Source of the DNA: DAOSEK01 sp035363095
GTDB taxonomy: Archaea; Nanobdellota; Nanobdellia; Woesearchaeales; UBA119
Reading direction: 5' to 3'
NCBI GenBank assembly: GCA_035363095.1
Contig: DAOSEK010000022.1
Coordinates: 1 to 16,437, forward strand
Length of the DNA stretch: 16,437 bases
Position numbers and translations under genes: made by a program. Below, in pieces: positions 14,439-16,437 of this stretch (positions are counted from its first letter, which is position 1; each line of letters starts with the position of its first letter). The notes below the pieces were generated by a model. It searched no databases. It saw only the letters and a program-made list of their open reading frames with translations, and was not told where the DNA came from.

Positions 14439-14602
14439 TGCGAAAAATTTAGCGAATAATATAGAGAAGTTATCCAATTAAAGAAAGAATTTCGCATAAC
14501 TGCCGAAATATCTCGTTCATATTCGAGGTTTTTCGTACATGAATCCTTCTATTCTTACTTTGAGCTAAAAGATCAAAGTATGCGAATGAGCAGGATTTCA
14601 TG
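14439..14602. ncRNA. Candidate structured RNA or regulatory DNA
   Basis: Three hairpins follow one another. One: TGCGAAA (14439-14445) pairs with TTTCGCA (14490-14496). Two: CGAAATATCTCG (14504-14515) pairs with CGAGGTTTTTCG (14524-14535) with one T-T mismatch and one G-T pair around an 8-nt loop. Three: an outer arm CATGAATCCT (14538-14547) pairs with AGGATTTCATG (14592-14602) with one bulge, and an inner arm TACTTTGA (14556-14563) pairs perfectly with TCAAAGTA (14573-14580). A TATA-like ATTATATTAA near 14394 could start a + strand RNA near 14420. The strand is not decided. It matches no RNA family I know. Confidence 0.35.
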
Positions 14603-14936
14603 AAGTCAAAGCAATTTTGATAATTAATTAATATTATCTTAAACAAGTATATTGCTGAAAATTATATAAAAAATATCTCCCAAACTTCCAACAAATAATT
14701 ATTAAAATCGAATCAAAAGAATGTTTTAAACAATATTTTTAGATATGAATTTAAACACACCTAATTAAATACTAATATCTTCAAATAATCCAACAATCAT
14801 ACAAGTATTCAGTGCGTTAGGACATATTAAAATAATCAAGGAAAATTTTTCAGACATTACACAATTTGTTCTTCTGTAACATGTTCTTAAATTAAATAAT
14901 GTTTAGGGGGTATTTACTCTATTTTGAAAAGCGATA

Positions 14937-14946
14937 CTTTTAAATA
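14937..14946 (+). promoter_or_regulatory. TATA box of the Cys-rich secreted protein gene
   Basis: CTTTTAAATA predicts a start near 14968 and a leader of about 35 nt that carries the AAGAGGTG ribosome binding site (14991-14998), four bases before ATG 15003. Confidence 0.5.
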
Positions 14947-15002
14947 TTTAAGTTATACTAGTTCAATTGGAAGTAAGAGAATAATATATTAAGAGGTGTT
15001 AA

Positions 15003-16437
15003 ATGGATTTTCAACCTAATATTACAAAATTTGAAAGAACATTCTTTCACACCTTAATTTTTATTGTTCTATATATGGTCTTGTTTTCTAATGGATTTTC
15101 ACAAGAGGTTATTGATGATCCTCCAGGTCCTGGTAAAATTTGTGGACGTTGTAGCATATATGAAATAGAAGACTACTGTATGCCTTGTTCTGATGTTTGC
15201 TCTGAATGGTCCGAAGATGGTTATGATAGCCTACAAGAATGTCTGGATTTATGCTGTTTGTTTCCTGATCCAGAATGTGGTGAATGTTCTGAGTTAAGAA
15301 GCAAATATGTCTGTGTTTTCCAGTGCAATGAATGTGAAGTTTGTTCGGGAGATAATCCATTTGACCCCAATACAAAGTGTATTGATAAGTGTCCTCCACA
15401 TCAGTATTGTCTTCACGGTAATTGTTTTGATTATTGCGAATGTTCCTCTGGTGCTTGCTGTGATGGCTGTAACTATTATGGAACAGAACATGTTTGTTCA
15501 TCATCCTCAGTATGCGGTGGCGCAGGAAGTCCTGATAAATGCCAAGTTGTTACAACAAACACATATTGTTCTGGTACTTCAGAGAGTTGCAATGGTGAAA
15601 CAAAAACAACTACAACAAATGTGGCTTCAGGAAAAGTTTGTGATACTGCAACTGATACAATAGTTTCAGGTAGCAGTACAAATTACGCTTTTGAATCGGA
15701 GTATAATCGTTGTTCAGAGCCAAATCGTCCAGACAAAGGTTTTGGAATGCCTGTAAAGGATGTTTATGCTTGTAATGGTGCAAACGCGCAAGGAGGAGAT
15801 GTAGGAGATAAATCGCTTTATTGTGGCCGTGGATGTTGTTATGATTCAGGTCCAAGTGCATGGTGTGATGATTTTGGAAATCAAGCATATAATTATTGGA
15901 ATTTTGGAATACCTGATCAGACTGCAGCCGATTATTGTGCAGACCTTGGTACAAGACAGGTTAAGGATTGCAAAGATGATCGGGGATGTAGAACTCTGCT
16001 ACAAGCAAGGGTCGACACTGGGCATTCTCAAGCTTCCTATTTCTGTACAAATGAACACGATTGCAAAAGGTCTTGTTATGCACAACCTTGTTCAGCAGGT
16101 CAATATAATTGCACCGACACGTTTTGGAATGGAACAAATATAACTTATTATTGTGTGAACACTGAATCATCAAAGATGAAATCCAGTTTTGTGTTTAATC
16201 CTGCGGGGAATAATGATAATCAGAGATATTGCCGGGAAAATGAGTATGTGACCGCAACAAAACTATGTGACACCAAAATGCACAGATTAGCGGACATTTG
16301 TTTCTTACCAAGTTTATGTGGCAAAACAGGTATTGCCTCATTATTCGATAATAGAGATTCGTGTGGTGGAAAAATGGGCTATTGCAATTTTTCATCTGGC
16401 GAAATCGTTTTATTGAACAGAAATTATGTTGAGATTC
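15003..16437 (+). CDS. Cys-rich secreted protein, 3' end outside the window
   Basis: The frame is open from ATG 15003 to the right edge without a stop: 478 residues are visible and more follow. AAGAGGTG just upstream fixes the start. Residues about 14-33 are a hydrophobic signal segment (FFHTLIFIVLYMVLF) ending in SNGFSQ, a plausible signal peptidase site, so the rest is probably exported. 50 of the 478 residues are cysteine, often as CxxC or CC, which implies many disulfides. Residues 147-165 (CSSGACCDGCNYYGTEHVC) follow the disintegrin cysteine spacing, and 189-213 follow the start of the ADAM cysteine-rich part (CSGTSESC, later GKVC). Sequons at N6, N369, N376, N379 and N462 occur, the last four in the exported part. 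No protease or anchor domain is visible in this part. Its function is unknown, with surface adhesion or cell contact possible. Confidence 0.85.
   Translation, partial: MDFQPNITKFERTFFHTLIFIVLYMVLFSNGFSQEVIDDPPGPGKICGRCSIYEIEDYCMPCSDVCSEWSEDGYDSLQECLDLCCLFPDPECGECSELRSKYVCVFQCNECEVCSGDNPFDPNTKCIDKCPPHQYCLHGNCFDYCECSSGACCDGCNYYGTEHVCSSSSVCGGAGSPDKCQVVTTNTYCSGTSESCNGETKTTTTNVASGKVCDTATDTIVSGSSTNYAFESEYNRCSEPNRPDKGFGMPVKDVYACNGANAQGGDVGDKSLYCGRGCCYDSGPSAWCDDFGNQAYNYWNFGIPDQTAADYCADLGTRQVKDCKDDRGCRTLLQARVDTGHSQASYFCTNEHDCKRSCYAQPCSAGQYNCTDTFWNGTNITYYCVNTESSKMKSSFVFNPAGNNDNQRYCRENEYVTATKLCDTKMHRLADICFLPSLCGKTGIASLFDNRDSCGGKMGYCNFSSGEIVLLNRNYVEI

Larger units (their letters stand above)
14304..15002. 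other. Long non-coding spacer with several inverted repeats
   Basis: About 700 bp separate the leftward dehydrogenase from the rightward secreted protein. No frame longer than a few tens of codons looks like a gene. The left-centre part (14439-14602) contains three consecutive inverted repeats and is described separately. The rest is very AT-rich and includes TATA-like elements near 14394 (+), 14668 (-) and 14942 (+). Confidence 0.6.

Noticed and set aside
14304..15002. tRNA, SRP RNA or RNase P RNA in the long spacer
   Set aside because: No T-arm GGTTCRA pattern, no cloverleaf and none of the conserved RNase P or SRP blocks could be found on either strand.
15109..16395. Several frames of 65-131 codons on both strands in the right-edge region
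   Set aside because: They lie inside the much longer rightward frame from 15003 that has a start signal and no stop. Their Leu/His- or Ile-rich compositions are typical of shadow frames opposite a Cys-rich coding sequence.
1..16437. CRISPR array, insertion sequence or integrase
   Set aside because: No regularly spaced direct repeats, transposase motifs or terminal inverted repeats were seen.

Overview
This is a strongly AT-rich archaeal window. The archaeal signs are the RNase P protein subunit Rnp4, a Dph2-type diphthamide gene fragment, a four-subunit 2-oxoacid:ferredoxin oxidoreductase in the order gamma-delta-alpha-beta, an OB-fold/DHH (RecJ-like) phosphoesterase, and TATA boxes about 24-28 bp upstream of several start codons. 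The mixture of archaeal information genes with a fermentative set (Por, Pta, AckA, D-lactate-type dehydrogenase), many small hypothetical proteins and a Cys-rich secreted protein is what one expects from a DPANN archaeon of the Woesearchaeota/Pacearchaeota kind. That placement is an inference, not shown directly.

Layout, left to right. 1-1635: a leftward radical SAM enzyme with a C-terminal TRAM-like tail. 1657-1906: a divergent promoter region. 1907-5040: the rightward porGDAB operon. 5163-6582: two leftward genes, a Yip1-like membrane protein and an S51 (peptidase E) family protein. 6907-7386: a rightward orphan. 7471-9673: a leftward pta-ackA operon. 9815-10147: rightward rnp4, followed by a possible 48-residue small ORF and a T-rich terminator. 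10387-10656: a leftward dph2 gene cut down to its first domain. 10759-12992: a leftward operon of ferredoxin, OB/DHH phosphoesterase and a membrane protein. 13293-14303: a leftward D-2-hydroxyacid (probably D-lactate) dehydrogenase. 14304-15002: about 700 bp without a gene but with several nested inverted repeats. 15003 to the right edge: a rightward secreted protein, open at its 3' end, with 50 cysteines in 478 residues.

How the genes fit together. Por makes acetyl-CoA and reduced ferredoxin from pyruvate. Pta and AckA turn acetyl-CoA into acetate plus ATP, the 63-residue ferredoxin could accept the electrons, and the dehydrogenase could drain pyruvate and NADH to lactate. This is a compact acetate/lactate fermentation set. 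The Pta-AckA route is the bacterial one and is rare in archaea, which usually use ADP-forming acetyl-CoA synthetase. No hydrogenase or other sink for reduced ferredoxin is visible here.

Most surprising is the right-edge protein. A stretch of it (residues about 147-213) reproduces the cysteine spacing of the disintegrin signature and of the start of the ADAM cysteine-rich region. Other points of interest are the truncated dph2 with an intact promoter and ribosome binding site, the structured spacer at 14439-14602, and the consistent leaderless promoter geometry, which corrects several start codons.
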